From Marinilactibacillus sp. Marseille-P9653 (GTDB lineage Bacteria > Bacillota > Bacilli > Lactobacillales > Carnobacteriaceae_A), in assembly GCF_916618885.1 (NCBI RefSeq), contig NZ_CAKAKH010000001.1:1240001-1304000 (forward strand): a stretch of DNA of 64,000 nucleotides, given 5' to 3'. The notes below the pieces were generated by a model. That model was given only the letters and a program-made list of their open reading frames with translations, made no database searches and was not told where the DNA came from. Position numbers and translations under genes: made by a program. Positions within the stretch are counted from its first letter, which is position 1, and each line of letters begins with the position of its first letter. Positions 24,435-35,454 of the stretch are shown piece by piece.

Positions 24435-25523
24435 ATGACAAAGTATGTATTTAGATCACCAAGCAGATATATCCAAGGCGCAGGTGTTATTGAAGAACTG
24501 GCTAAGGAAACAGAAGCAATTGGTAAACAACCCTTACTAATCGCAGATGAAGTTGTCTGGGATATTACACAAGAATCAATAGAAGCTAGTTTTGAAGGCT
24601 CTGAGTCGGAGTATCACTTTGAGCAGTTTAACGGCGAAGCTTCTACAAAAGAGATTGACCGTTTAGCAGATGCGGGTAAAGAACAGTCCGCTGACCTAGT
24701 TATTGGTGTAGGTGGAGGAAAGACATTAGATACTGTTAAAGCTGTTTCTGATGAATTAGGTGTGCCTGTAGTAATTGTACCTACAACTGCCTCAACGGAT
24801 GCACCGACAAGTGCACTTTCCGTTATTTATTCTGATGACGGCGTATTTGAAGGATATAAATTTTACGACAAAAATCCTGAACTCGTACTCATTGATACGG
24901 CAATTGTCGTGAATGCACCTATCCGTCTATTTGCTTCGGGTATTTGTGATGCGATGGCTACATTAGTCGAAGTTAAAGCAACACTTAAAAGAAATGGGGA
25001 TACGATGGCCGGTGGAAAACCGACACTAGCTTCTCAGGCCATTGCGGAAATGGCAGAAAAAACCTTATTTGAACATGGATTGAGTGCTTACAAAGCTGCT
25101 AAAGAAGGTATTGTTACACCAGCAGTCGAAGCTATTGTAGAAGCAAACACACTGCTTTCAGGTCTAGGATTTGAAAATGGTGGATTAGCAGGAGCACACG
25201 CCATTCATAATGGTTTCACTGCTTTACACGGAGACATTCACGATTTGACACACGGTGAAAAAGTGGCTTATGGTACACTTGTTCAACTCGTTCTTGAAAG
25301 AAAAACAGAATCAGAAATTAAAAAGTACATCGATTTCTATAATCAAATTGATATGCCGACGACACTAGAAGATATGCATTTAACAGATACCTCATTTGAA
25401 GACTTAATCGAGGTTGGAAAGCTAGCAACAGCCGATGGTGAGACAATGGAAAATCTTGATCCACAAATTACTGCGGAACAAGTTGCTAATGCTATACTAG
25501 CAGTGGATGCTCTAAGCAAGTGA
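24435..25523 (+). CDS. gldA: Glycerol dehydrogenase, iron/zinc-type
   Basis: The 362-aa product oxidises glycerol to dihydroxyacetone with NAD. The NAD motif GVGGGKTLDTVK (about 93-104) and the metal-binding Asp172, His255 and His273 are visible, aligning with an offset of one to the known zinc ligands of Geobacillus glycerol dehydrogenase. Family stretches VPTTASTDAPTSALSVIY and GLAGAHAIHNG are also present. AAAGGGG precedes the ATG. It appears monocistronic: the previous operon ends in a terminator and the next has its own promoter and antiterminator. No dihydroxyacetone kinase is adjacent. Confidence 0.92.
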   Translation: MTKYVFRSPSRYIQGAGVIEELAKETEAIGKQPLLIADEVVWDITQESIEASFEGSESEYHFEQFNGEASTKEIDRLADAGKEQSADLVIGVGGGKTLDTVKAVSDELGVPVVIVPTTASTDAPTSALSVIYSDDGVFEGYKFYDKNPELVLIDTAIVVNAPIRLFASGICDAMATLVEVKATLKRNGDTMAGGKPTLASQAIAEMAEKTLFEHGLSAYKAAKEGIVTPAVEAIVEANTLLSGLGFENGGLAGAHAIHNGFTALHGDIHDLTHGEKVAYGTLVQLVLERKTESEIKKYIDFYNQIDMPTTLEDMHLTDTSFEDLIEVGKLATADGETMENLDPQITAEQVANAILAVDALSK

Positions 25524-25573
25524 GAGATTAGGAGTATCTGAAAAGGACATTCTTAAAAAATATAAAAATAATG

Positions 25574-25602
25574 TTGACGTTTCCAAAACTTGATGATATA
25601 GT
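25574..25602 (+). promoter_or_regulatory. Sigma-A promoter of the second beta-glucoside PTS operon
   Basis: TTGACG (25574-25579) and TATAGT (25597-25602) are exactly 17 bp apart. Transcription would start near 25609, just before the RAT sequence. Confidence 0.75.
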
Positions 25603-25616
25603 AAGTTTAAATAACA

Positions 25617-25646
25617 GGCATGTGACTGGTAATGCAGGCAGGACCT
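25617..25646 (+). promoter_or_regulatory. Ribonucleic antiterminator (RAT) for a LicT/BglG protein
   Basis: The 30-nt element reads GGCATGTGACTG, a loop, then GCAGGCAGGACCT. It closely follows the known RAT pattern (GGATTGTTACTG ... GCAGGCAAAACCT). Its 3' part overlaps the left arm of the downstream terminator, so RAT folding and terminator folding exclude each other. The cognate protein is probably the LicT-like product encoded at the end of this operon. Confidence 0.85.
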
Positions 25647-25708
25647 AATGATCTAGATACCCGAAGTTTATCTTTAGGGGGATTCTATCATTATGTCCTG
25701 TCTTTTTT
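25639..25708 (+). terminator. Leader terminator controlled by antitermination
   Basis: CAGGAC and TAATGAT (25639-25652) pair with ATCATTA and GTCCTG (25687-25700) around a single mismatch, followed by six T (25703-25708). The left arm lies inside the RAT. Confidence 0.85.
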
Positions 25709-25732
25709 GTTTACCGAGGCCAGGTAAACAAA
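25706..25732 (+). repeat. Second leader inverted repeat, function unknown
   Basis: TTTGTTTACC (25706-25715) and GGTAAACAAA (25723-25732) are a perfect 10-bp inverted repeat with a 7-nt loop. It lies directly after the RAT-controlled terminator and 23 bases before the PTS start codon. It is not part of the known RAT architecture and could stabilise the mRNA 5' end or bind another protein. Confidence 0.5.
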
Positions 25733-25755
25733 ATTCAAAATAGGGAGATGTCAAC

Positions 25756-29066
<3,311 letters not shown>

Positions 29067-29101
29067 TAAAAAATGAAGTTGTCTGAGGAAGGGGGATTAG
29101 A

Positions 29102-29950
29102 TTGGCATTAATAAAAAAGGTATTGAACACGAGTGTCGTACTCATTGAAAAAGATGGAAAAGAAATTGTTGTATTTGGAAAAGGCATTGGATTTGGAGCG
29201 AAGCCGGGAGACTCTGTTGATCAATCAAAAGTAGATCAAGTATTCTTTTCAGCCGAAAATATTCGTATGCAGCAAGTGCTTGAATTGCTCAGTAATATTC
29301 CTGAAGTTTATTTAAATATGGTTCAAGAGATCATTGAGTATTCCAAAGTTCACTTAGATACAGAATTACAGCAAAGTATTTACTTTACACTAATGGATCA
29401 TATGCATTTTGCAGTGGAACGTGCTCAAAAAGGTATGAATATATCAAATCGTGTTTATTGGGAAGTGAAAAGTTACTATCCTAAAGAATTTCTAGTCGGT
29501 GAATACGCTAGAAAACTCATTAATGAAAAACTTGAAGTCGAATTGCCTAAAGAAGAATCAGCCAATATTGCTTTCCATCTGATTAATGCACAAAGTTCTG
29601 ATAATGAAAACGCAGACAGTATGAAAGTGGCTAAAATGCTAGGAAGTATTGTGAATCTAGTTCGCTATAATCTAAAAGCTAATCTTCAGACAGATTCAAT
29701 CCATTATAATCGATTTATCACACACGTTAAATTCTTCGTAGAACGATATTTGTCAGACAAATTGATGGAAGAGACAGCTGAAGAGTTATTTGAGCAAATT
29801 TCGACGTTGTATCCGGAATCTATGAATATTTCTTTTAAAATCAAAGAATATATGCAAGAAGTCCATCATAAACCAATCCCAAAAGATGAACTAACGTATC
29901 TTGCTGTTCATATCAATAGATTATTGAAATATTCAGAATTAAACGAATAG
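29102..29950 (+). CDS. licT: LicT/BglG-family transcription antiterminator
   Basis: The 282-aa product has the RNA-binding CAT domain (about residues 1-60, motifs VLNTSVVLIEKDG and VFGKGIGFGAKPGD). Two PTS regulation domains follow, PRD1 (about 65-170, with YFTLMDHMHFAVERA) and PRD2 (about 175-282, with HVKFFVERYL and LAVHINRLL). Such proteins bind a RAT in the nascent leader and stop terminator formation when the PTS substrate is present. A RAT/terminator sits at the head of this same operon, so it is autoregulatory. The start is TTG 29102, preceded by GGAAGGGGGA. A strong terminator follows. Confidence 0.92.
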   Translation: MALIKKVLNTSVVLIEKDGKEIVVFGKGIGFGAKPGDSVDQSKVDQVFFSAENIRMQQVLELLSNIPEVYLNMVQEIIEYSKVHLDTELQQSIYFTLMDHMHFAVERAQKGMNISNRVYWEVKSYYPKEFLVGEYARKLINEKLEVELPKEESANIAFHLINAQSSDNENADSMKVAKMLGSIVNLVRYNLKANLQTDSIHYNRFITHVKFFVERYLSDKLMEETAEELFEQISTLYPESMNISFKIKEYMQEVHHKPIPKDELTYLAVHINRLLKYSELNE

Positions 29951-29988
29951 GAAAAAGCACATATCTTTCTATAGGTATGTGCTTTTTC
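29951..29988 (+). terminator. Terminator of the bglP-GH1-licT operon
   Basis: GAAAAAGCACATA (29951-29963) and TATGTGCTTTTTC (29976-29988) form a perfect 13-bp stem with the T tract in the descending arm. It begins one base after the licT stop. Confidence 0.85.
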
Positions 29989-30065
29989 ATGCAGAGTGTT
30001 TTCTTTGATTTTATAGAATATTATCGTTAAGCTAATTTCAGAATAAAACAAAGGAGACCTAAAAA

Positions 30066-30803
30066 ATGAAATTAGAAAATAAAGTAGCTTTTGTAATCGG
30101 AGGAACTTCTGGAATCGGTGAAGCCACAGCAAAGAAATTTGCTAAAGAAGGGGCTAAAGTAATCGTCGGAGGTAGAAACGAGGATAAAGGAAACCGTATC
30201 GTAAATGAAATAAAAGAACAGAATAATGAAGCAATCTACAAGCATACAGATACAACAGATTTTAACGAAATCAATAAAGTTGTTCAAGAAATTTTAGATA
30301 TTTACGGAACAATTGATGTTCTTTATAATGGCGCTGGAATCCACGATAGCTACAAAACTATTCTGGATACTGATGAATCTGATTATGATAAAATCATGGA
30401 TGTGAATGTTAAAGGACCTTATTTAGCTTCAAAAGCCGTTCTACCAATCTTTATTGAAAAAGGGCAAGGTACCATTATCAATGTAGGCTCACAAGCAACC
30501 TTTGTAGCAGGCCCTGGGGGATCAACATACGTAACATCTAAACATGCTTTAGAAGGATTTACTAAACAGTTGGCCTATGACTTTGGTCGCAAAGGTGTTA
30601 AAGTTAACTTGTTAGCACCAGGATTTGTTGTGACACCAATGACAGAAGGTATCGATGACGAAAGACTCAAAGATATTCCTGACCAAAGAGCGGGTAAACC
30701 AGAAGAAATTGCGTCTGCAGCTACTTTCCTAGCCTCAGATGAGTCAAATTACATGCAAGGTACATCGTTAGTTATAGACGGTGGATGGAATGTTGGTCGT
30801 TAA
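30066..30803 (+). CDS. SDR-family oxidoreductase
   Basis: This 245-aa classical short-chain dehydrogenase has GGTSGIG at residues 12-18 and NGAG at 88-91, with Ser142, Tyr155 and Lys159 as the catalytic residues. The C-terminal GTSLVIDGGWNVGR is typical of 3-oxoacyl-ACP reductase-like SDRs. AAAGGAGA precedes the ATG. It stands alone between two terminators. The specific substrate cannot be assigned; it is distinct from the glucose dehydrogenase and the stress SDR earlier in the window. Confidence 0.83.
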   Translation: MKLENKVAFVIGGTSGIGEATAKKFAKEGAKVIVGGRNEDKGNRIVNEIKEQNNEAIYKHTDTTDFNEINKVVQEILDIYGTIDVLYNGAGIHDSYKTILDTDESDYDKIMDVNVKGPYLASKAVLPIFIEKGQGTIINVGSQATFVAGPGGSTYVTSKHALEGFTKQLAYDFGRKGVKVNLLAPGFVVTPMTEGIDDERLKDIPDQRAGKPEEIASAATFLASDESNYMQGTSLVIDGGWNVGR

Positions 30804-30813
30804 AAATACAGAC

Positions 30814-30843
30814 AAAAAGGCTGAAGTGGTTTTCAGTCTTTTT
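30814..30843 (+). terminator. Terminator after the SDR gene
   Basis: AAAAAGGCTGAA pairs with TTCAGTCTTTTT (one G-U pair) around a short loop, ending in five T. Confidence 0.75.
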
Positions 30844-30979
30844 ATTCCGCTTTATTTGTGAACAAAAATACATAAAAATGTAAAAAACCATAATTATTTC
30901 AAATATAATAGATAATTAAGCTTTATTTTTTTATTATTATTTGTTAAACTATTCACAAATAGAAGAGGAGGAATTAAAA

Positions 30980-31456
30980 ATGAAAAAAATGATGTCAGCG
31001 TTGAAATTTGTATTTAGAAATGGTGAAACATGGACGATTGAAAGAAAACATATTGGGGATTTATGGATCAAGCAAGTTACAACAAGTTATGGAAGAATCG
31101 GAAAAGACGATTTTCAAGAAATTCATCCTTGTGAATCATTGAAAATAGAGATCGATAGAGAAGCAGATGCGGTTAATTCTTCAGATATTAATTTAGGCGG
31201 ACTAGAAGCAGGGATGTTTGACCGTGTTAAGAAATTTCAGGATATCGAAATGATGGAAATCTTATACAGAGATAATTCCAATGGACAAAAGGAACTGTGT
31301 ACGGAGAAAGATCGTATCTATTTCCCTTATAAAGCAGTTGATAGTGATGGGCACGATAATGAATATCAATCTAGTCTTGTATCTAGTAATGATAAGTTAT
31401 ACATCGTCGTTGACCCTGAAAAGACTGTTCAAGAAGTCTATCCTGAAAAAGTTTAA
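30980..31456 (+). CDS. Hypothetical cytoplasmic protein
   Basis: The 158-aa product has no signal peptide or membrane segment. It begins MKKMMSALKFVFRNGETWTI and contains short charged beta-type stretches (WTIERKHIGDLWIKQVTTSYGR). I do not recognise the family. The start is ATG 30980, with AGAGGAGGAATT just upstream; an upstream in-frame TTG at 30941 would include that ribosome site in the coding region. It lies between terminators on both sides, so it is a single-gene unit. The strong ribosome site and dedicated terminator support it being a real gene. Confidence 0.65.
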   Translation: MKKMMSALKFVFRNGETWTIERKHIGDLWIKQVTTSYGRIGKDDFQEIHPCESLKIEIDREADAVNSSDINLGGLEAGMFDRVKKFQDIEMMEILYRDNSNGQKELCTEKDRIYFPYKAVDSDGHDNEYQSSLVSSNDKLYIVVDPEKTVQEVYPEKV

Positions 31457-31476
31457 CAATAGATAACGAATACTAT

Positions 31477-31513
31477 AAAAAGCTTGTTCTGAAATTGGAA
31501 CAAGCTTTTTTTT
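31477..31513 (+). terminator. Terminator after the hypothetical gene
   Basis: AAAAAGCTTGTTC (31477-31489) and GAACAAGCTTTTT (31498-31510) form a perfect 13-bp stem, with T continuing to 31513. Confidence 0.9.
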
Positions 31514-31538
31514 GGAATTAGTTAATGAGTCACTACTA

Positions 31539-31567
31539 TTGTGTTTATTTGTACAAGCAGTTACAAT
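31539..31567 (+). promoter_or_regulatory. Probable promoter of the flavin oxidoreductase gene
   Basis: TTGTGT (31539-31544) and TACAAT (31562-31567) are 17 bp apart, 35 bases before the ATG. Confidence 0.5.
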
Positions 31568-31601
31568 AAGTAAGTAGAATAAAAAGTGAGAGGAAGTTTT
31601 T

Positions 31602-32705
31602 ATGAACAATTTAGGAGATTCAGTACAACTTAAGCGTGGCGTTACATTAAAAAATAGAGCAATTATGGCACCAATGACCAATATGATGAGCTTCTTTGAT
31701 GGCACAATAACGGATAATGAATTGGCTTATTATGCACTTCGAAGTGGAGAATTAGGCGCTGTAATCACGGCTGCAGCCAATGTTCAGGCTATTGGAAAAG
31801 GCTGGGAAGGAGAATTGGGTGTACACGATGATCAGCACATACCTGGACTAGCCAAGTTAGCTTCTTCTATAAAGAAATCTGGAACAAAAGCTATTTTACA
31901 GATTTTCCATGGTGGTAGAATGTCTCCTAGTTCTGCATTAAGAGGAGAACAACCCGTCTCTGCAAGTGCTGTTAAAGCACTGAGACCAGAAGCTATTGAA
32001 CCAAGATCACTGTCTGATGAAGAAGTGGTTCAGGTGATTGAAGACTTCAAAGCAGCGGCTATTCGAGCAATTAGAGCTGGATTTGACGGAATTGAGATCC
32101 ACGGAGCGAATACTTATTTAATCCAACAATTCTTTTCTCCGCATTCCAATAGACGTGATGACAAATGGGGAGGAAGTCTTGAGAAAAGATTCCACTTTGT
32201 AGATAGACTTGTAGATGAAATTATCGAGACAGTCGATAATGAAACAACAGAACCTTTTATCGTCGGTTATAGATTTTCACCTGAAGAATACGAGAACCCT
32301 GGTATTCGCATTGACGACACATTATATCTGGTAGATCATTTAGCCGACAAAAAATTAGATTACCTACACATCTCACTCGGTGATTTCAGACAATTTTCTA
32401 AATTTGACGAAGTTAGAGAAAAAACGATTCTACAACAAATGCATGATAAAATTGCTGGAAGAGTCCCTCTAATCAGTGTAGGAGACATTCGAAACAGCGC
32501 TGACGCGAAAGAAGCATTGGAGCATAGTGAATTTGTCGCATTAGGTAGAGTGTTATTATCTGATCCGCATTGGGCAAGTAAAGCTTTAAGTGGAAGAGAT
32601 GAACAGATTCGTTTAAACGTTACAGAAGAAGAACGAGAAGAATTGAAATTAAACAGCGGTGTCTGGATGTTTATGAAAGCGATGATGTCAGATAGAATTA
32701 AGTAA
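31602..32705 (+). CDS. NADH:flavin oxidoreductase, old yellow enzyme family
   Basis: This 367-aa FMN-dependent ene-reductase-like TIM-barrel protein has the motifs LKNRAIMAPMTNMMS at the N-terminus, LQIFHGGRMS, and the active-site region EIHGANTYLIQQFFSP followed by NRRDDKWGGSLEKR. VSVGDI-type and LGRVLLSDP sequences near the C-terminus form the FMN phosphate site. The His-x-x-Asn pair replaces the His-x-x-His of some relatives, a known variant. GAGAGGAAG precedes the ATG. The gene is monocistronic with its own promoter and terminator. The physiological substrate is unknown; alpha,beta-unsaturated carbonyls are usual in vitro. Confidence 0.88.
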   Translation: MNNLGDSVQLKRGVTLKNRAIMAPMTNMMSFFDGTITDNELAYYALRSGELGAVITAAANVQAIGKGWEGELGVHDDQHIPGLAKLASSIKKSGTKAILQIFHGGRMSPSSALRGEQPVSASAVKALRPEAIEPRSLSDEEVVQVIEDFKAAAIRAIRAGFDGIEIHGANTYLIQQFFSPHSNRRDDKWGGSLEKRFHFVDRLVDEIIETVDNETTEPFIVGYRFSPEEYENPGIRIDDTLYLVDHLADKKLDYLHISLGDFRQFSKFDEVREKTILQQMHDKIAGRVPLISVGDIRNSADAKEALEHSEFVALGRVLLSDPHWASKALSGRDEQIRLNVTEEEREELKLNSGVWMFMKAMMSDRIK

Positions 32706-32709
32706 TATC

Positions 32710-32742
32710 AAAGCTTCGAGCGAATTGCTCGAAGCTTTTTTG
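32710..32742 (+). terminator. Terminator after the flavin oxidoreductase gene
   Basis: AAAGCTTCGAGC (32710-32721) and GCTCGAAGCTTT (32727-32738) form a perfect 12-bp stem with a T tail. Confidence 0.88.
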
Positions 32743-32762
32743 TTTGGTTAAGATTAGAACAT

Positions 32763-32792
32763 AAAAAAACCGACCATTTTGGTCGGCTTTTT
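32763..32792 (-). terminator. Terminator of the minus-strand hypothetical gene
   Basis: On the minus strand GCCGACC and GGTCGGT flank AAAAT and are followed by seven T. It lies back to back with the preceding plus-strand terminator. Confidence 0.82.
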
Positions 32793-32800
32793 GAAAAGGA

Positions 32801-33328
32801 TTAACTGAATTGGATATAGATACTGAGATCAAAGGGTTCATAATCTTTGATGATTTGTTCACTTTCAAAATTATAGTACTTATAAGGTCCACCTTTGATA
32901 TAGGCAAAATTAGCAACAATTGTGGATTGCAAATAAGATAACGTATTTTTAGTATATTCAATAGGTAGTTTACCCAAAAATATATCATCTATATAGATGT
33001 CTAATCTGTCAGCGTTACTGGGCACTATTTTAACGTTTTGAGTGCGATAACTCTCATATTTAAAGATTTTATTAGCAGACTTTTTAAATTCTTGAGCGCT
33101 TTTACCAGCATACTTTCTTTTATTAGGATCGTTTTCTATAATTTTAGATGTAATTGTATTTATAGTATCTTGATTAGAAGTTAACTCTTTTGCGGTTAAG
33201 TGGATTTTATATTCAATCGATAATGGAAGACGAGCCTTTTCTATCAGTATGGGCATTTCTTTAATGAATTGCTGTGACTGATTAGACTGTTTCTTCCAAA
33301 ACTTTTTTATAGCATTCATGAATCCCAT
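32801..33328 (-). CDS. Hypothetical protein
   Basis: The 175-aa product starts MGFMNAIKKFWKKQ and has no signal peptide or membrane helix. A lysine- and asparagine-rich helical N-terminal half precedes a C-terminal beta-type half (LDIYIDDIFLGKLP, FAYIKGGPYKYY). The C-terminal pattern recalls small conserved domains such as HIRAN but not well enough to assign. The start is ATG 33328, preceded by GAGAGGAGG seven bases upstream; the open frame extends further to a TTG at 33346 that overlaps this ribosome site. It is a single-gene unit with its own terminator. Confidence 0.65.
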   Translation of the reverse strand: MGFMNAIKKFWKKQSNQSQQFIKEMPILIEKARLPLSIEYKIHLTAKELTSNQDTINTITSKIIENDPNKRKYAGKSAQEFKKSANKIFKYESYRTQNVKIVPSNADRLDIYIDDIFLGKLPIEYTKNTLSYLQSTIVANFAYIKGGPYKYYNFESEQIIKDYEPFDLSIYIQFS

Positions 33329-33540
33329 ATTAAATCCTCCTCTCAATCAAGTAAAATGAAATTCATGGTATAAAAGGGAATGTTATCTTTAAATAACATT
33401 TCATATTTTTATATTAACTAAAATAGGAACTATCTTCAAGATTTAAGCCTTATTTTAAGGGAAGAAATTCTAAACATTATCGTTTTGTAACGATTTTTCA
33501 TCTATTGAACGTTATTTGATTCTTTATGGAAAAAAGTCAC

Positions 33541-33570
33541 TTGCTGTCTTTTATGAAAATGATTTATACT
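33541..33570 (+). promoter_or_regulatory. Probable promoter of the NarL-type two-component system
   Basis: TTGCTG (33541-33546) and TATACT (33565-33570) are 18 bp apart, about 40 bases before the kinase start. Confidence 0.5.
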
Positions 33571-33611
33571 TTGAATAGTAGAATTTATGATAATTGTTAG
33601 GAGGAGTTGTA

Positions 33612-34724
33612 TTGATCAATTATTGGATCTACTTCATACTTTTGACTGTGACTTGGATATCTGCACTTTTCTTTCAAGATAGTTCAGTTTTAGGATTATT
33701 TTATTCAGTACTTTTTTTTGCGGGATATAATCTTATACCATTAGTTTTTCTTTTTTTGAAAAAAGTGTTTTTTATCGGATTACTTTTATGTACCGTCTTA
33801 ACTTTTATTTCAGTGGAGTTGAATCCTTTTGTCTGGTTGATTCTGGTTATTCTTGCGGCACAATTCTATGAGCTTTTAAAACCTTACATACTCTATTGTC
33901 TGATCGTTCTCAGTTTCTTGATCATACTATTTCCAGCTTTTAACGCGCTAAATTCAAAGATGATCGTGTATCAACTTATACTCGTAGGTTTATCTATCCT
34001 ATTGATTGGTCAGCTAAATAACCAAAAGAAACAGCGATTTAAAATATCTTTGGATAATACTAGAATGTATAATGAGTTATCTTCTATCAAGCGACAGCAA
34101 TTCCTCAATGACGAGAGTATTCGCCTGGAAGAAAGAAGTCAGATTGCTAGAGAAATTCATGATGCAGTGGGGCATAGATTAACTGCTTTACTGATGCAAC
34201 TAGAAGTCGCTCGTTTACAAGCTAAAAACAAAGAAAGTGCTGAACAATTCAATGCTCTCAAGAAATTAGCTCAGATGAGCCTTTCGGATACGCGAAAGGC
34301 TGTTAGTACATTAAAGTCGCAAGAACAATCTGGTCTCCAAGCTGTAATTTTTCTGATTCGTAAATTAGAGACTGAAAGTCATTTGAGACTTACAATGACC
34401 TTGAAGTCTGGTGTTTTGAACAGTAGGTTAAACAATGAACAATCGGTTACACTTTACCGAGCGATTCAGGAGGCCCTCACCAATATGATGAAACATAGTG
34501 ACCGAAAACGTGCTGAAATCGTTTTTGAAATCATCGCGGAAAGAGAATTGAAATTTTCAGTAAAACATATTCAATCTGAAAAAGTGATCGTAAAAGAAGG
34601 CTTTGGTTTATCCAATATGAAAGAACGTCTGGAAAGAATCGATGGGAAGTTGTCTATTCAAAATAATGATAATCACTTCATTGTGATTGGCCAATTCCCA
34701 CTGGAGGTGAAGCAAAATGATTGA
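33612..34724 (+). CDS. Sensor histidine kinase, NarL-system (HisKA_3) type
   Basis: The 370-aa membrane kinase has about five or six closely packed N-terminal helices (to about residue 140) with almost no extracytoplasmic loop. A coiled-coil linker, the HisKA_3 phosphorylation helix (REIHDAVGHRLTALL, phospho-His183) and a HATPase domain (EALTNMMKHS, GFGLSNMKERLERI) follow. The absence of a sensor domain suggests it detects membrane perturbation or its partner transporter. The start is TTG 33612, five bases after AGGAGGAG; the frame is open to 33594, but that would cover the ribosome site. It overlaps the response regulator gene by 8 bp. The order kinase, regulator, ABC ATPase and two permeases matches LnrJK-LnrLMN of Bacillus. 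Confidence 0.85.
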   Translation: MINYWIYFILLTVTWISALFFQDSSVLGLFYSVLFFAGYNLIPLVFLFLKKVFFIGLLLCTVLTFISVELNPFVWLILVILAAQFYELLKPYILYCLIVLSFLIILFPAFNALNSKMIVYQLILVGLSILLIGQLNNQKKQRFKISLDNTRMYNELSSIKRQQFLNDESIRLEERSQIAREIHDAVGHRLTALLMQLEVARLQAKNKESAEQFNALKKLAQMSLSDTRKAVSTLKSQEQSGLQAVIFLIRKLETESHLRLTMTLKSGVLNSRLNNEQSVTLYRAIQEALTNMMKHSDRKRAEIVFEIIAERELKFSVKHIQSEKVIVKEGFGLSNMKERLERIDGKLSIQNNDNHFIVIGQFPLEVKQND

Positions 34725-35355
34725 TATTTTGATAGCTGAAGACCAAACCATAGTGAGACAAGGGTTAAAAATCATGCTCGAGACGGACAAAGAATTCAGA
34801 GTGACTGGACAAGCAGAAAATGATCTTCAGGCAGTAGAGCTTTGTGATCAAAATCGATATGATTTAATCTTACTTGACATTCGAATGCCGAAAATGACCG
34901 GGCTCGAAGCAGGGAAAAGAATTCGTGATAAATGGCCAGATGTTACCATATTAATGCTGACCACATTTAATGATCAGGACTATGCATTGGAAGCTTTGAA
35001 AAATCGTGCCAATGGGTATTTATTAAAAGATGGAGATGCGGATGAGCTGATCAAGTCGGTTAGAAGTGCTTTGAATGGAGGATTGGCCATTGAAGATCAA
35101 GTAGCTGCGAAATTAGTCCCCTCCTTATTGAAGCATCAGAGTGAACGGTTAGAAGTGGACGAAGCGTTAACTGAACGGGAAATAGCCATTATAAAAAGAA
35201 TCGGCGAAGGTATGAACAATCATGAAATAGCAGAATCGCTTTTTCTTTCAGTTGGGACAATCAAAAATCATATATCGACTATTTTGTTGAAGTTAGAATT
35301 GAGAGATCGAACGCAGATAGCGATTTACGCTATAAAACACCAGTTAACAAACTGA
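34717..35355 (+). CDS. Response regulator, NarL/LuxR type
   Basis: The 212-aa product has a receiver domain (about 1-120, phospho-acceptor Asp54 in LILLDIRMP, conserved Lys in YLLKDGDADEL) and a C-terminal LuxR-type helix-turn-helix (about 148-208, LTEREIAIIKRIGEGMNNHEIA). The start overlaps the end of the kinase gene by 8 bp, so the two are translationally coupled. It probably activates the ABC exporter genes immediately downstream, separated by a terminator. Target and inducer are inferred from gene order. Confidence 0.88.
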   Translation: MIDILIAEDQTIVRQGLKIMLETDKEFRVTGQAENDLQAVELCDQNRYDLILLDIRMPKMTGLEAGKRIRDKWPDVTILMLTTFNDQDYALEALKNRANGYLLKDGDADELIKSVRSALNGGLAIEDQVAAKLVPSLLKHQSERLEVDEALTEREIAIIKRIGEGMNNHEIAESLFLSVGTIKNHISTILLKLELRDRTQIAIYAIKHQLTN

Positions 35356-35388
35356 ATATAGTGACTAAAGTCATTTAAACTAATGACT

Positions 35389-35418
35389 AGAGACAGTAAC
35401 CTTGCTGTCTCTTTTTAT
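35389..35418 (+). terminator. Terminator between two-component genes and ABC exporter genes
   Basis: AGAGACAG (35389-35396) and CTGTCTCT (35405-35412) form a perfect 8-bp stem followed by TTTT. A second hairpin, AGTCATT/AATGACT, lies just upstream. It sits between the regulator gene and the transporter gene and may only attenuate transcription. Confidence 0.75.
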
Positions 35419-35454
35419 TTATACTAAAGACAAATAAAGAAAGGAGTGAACAAG

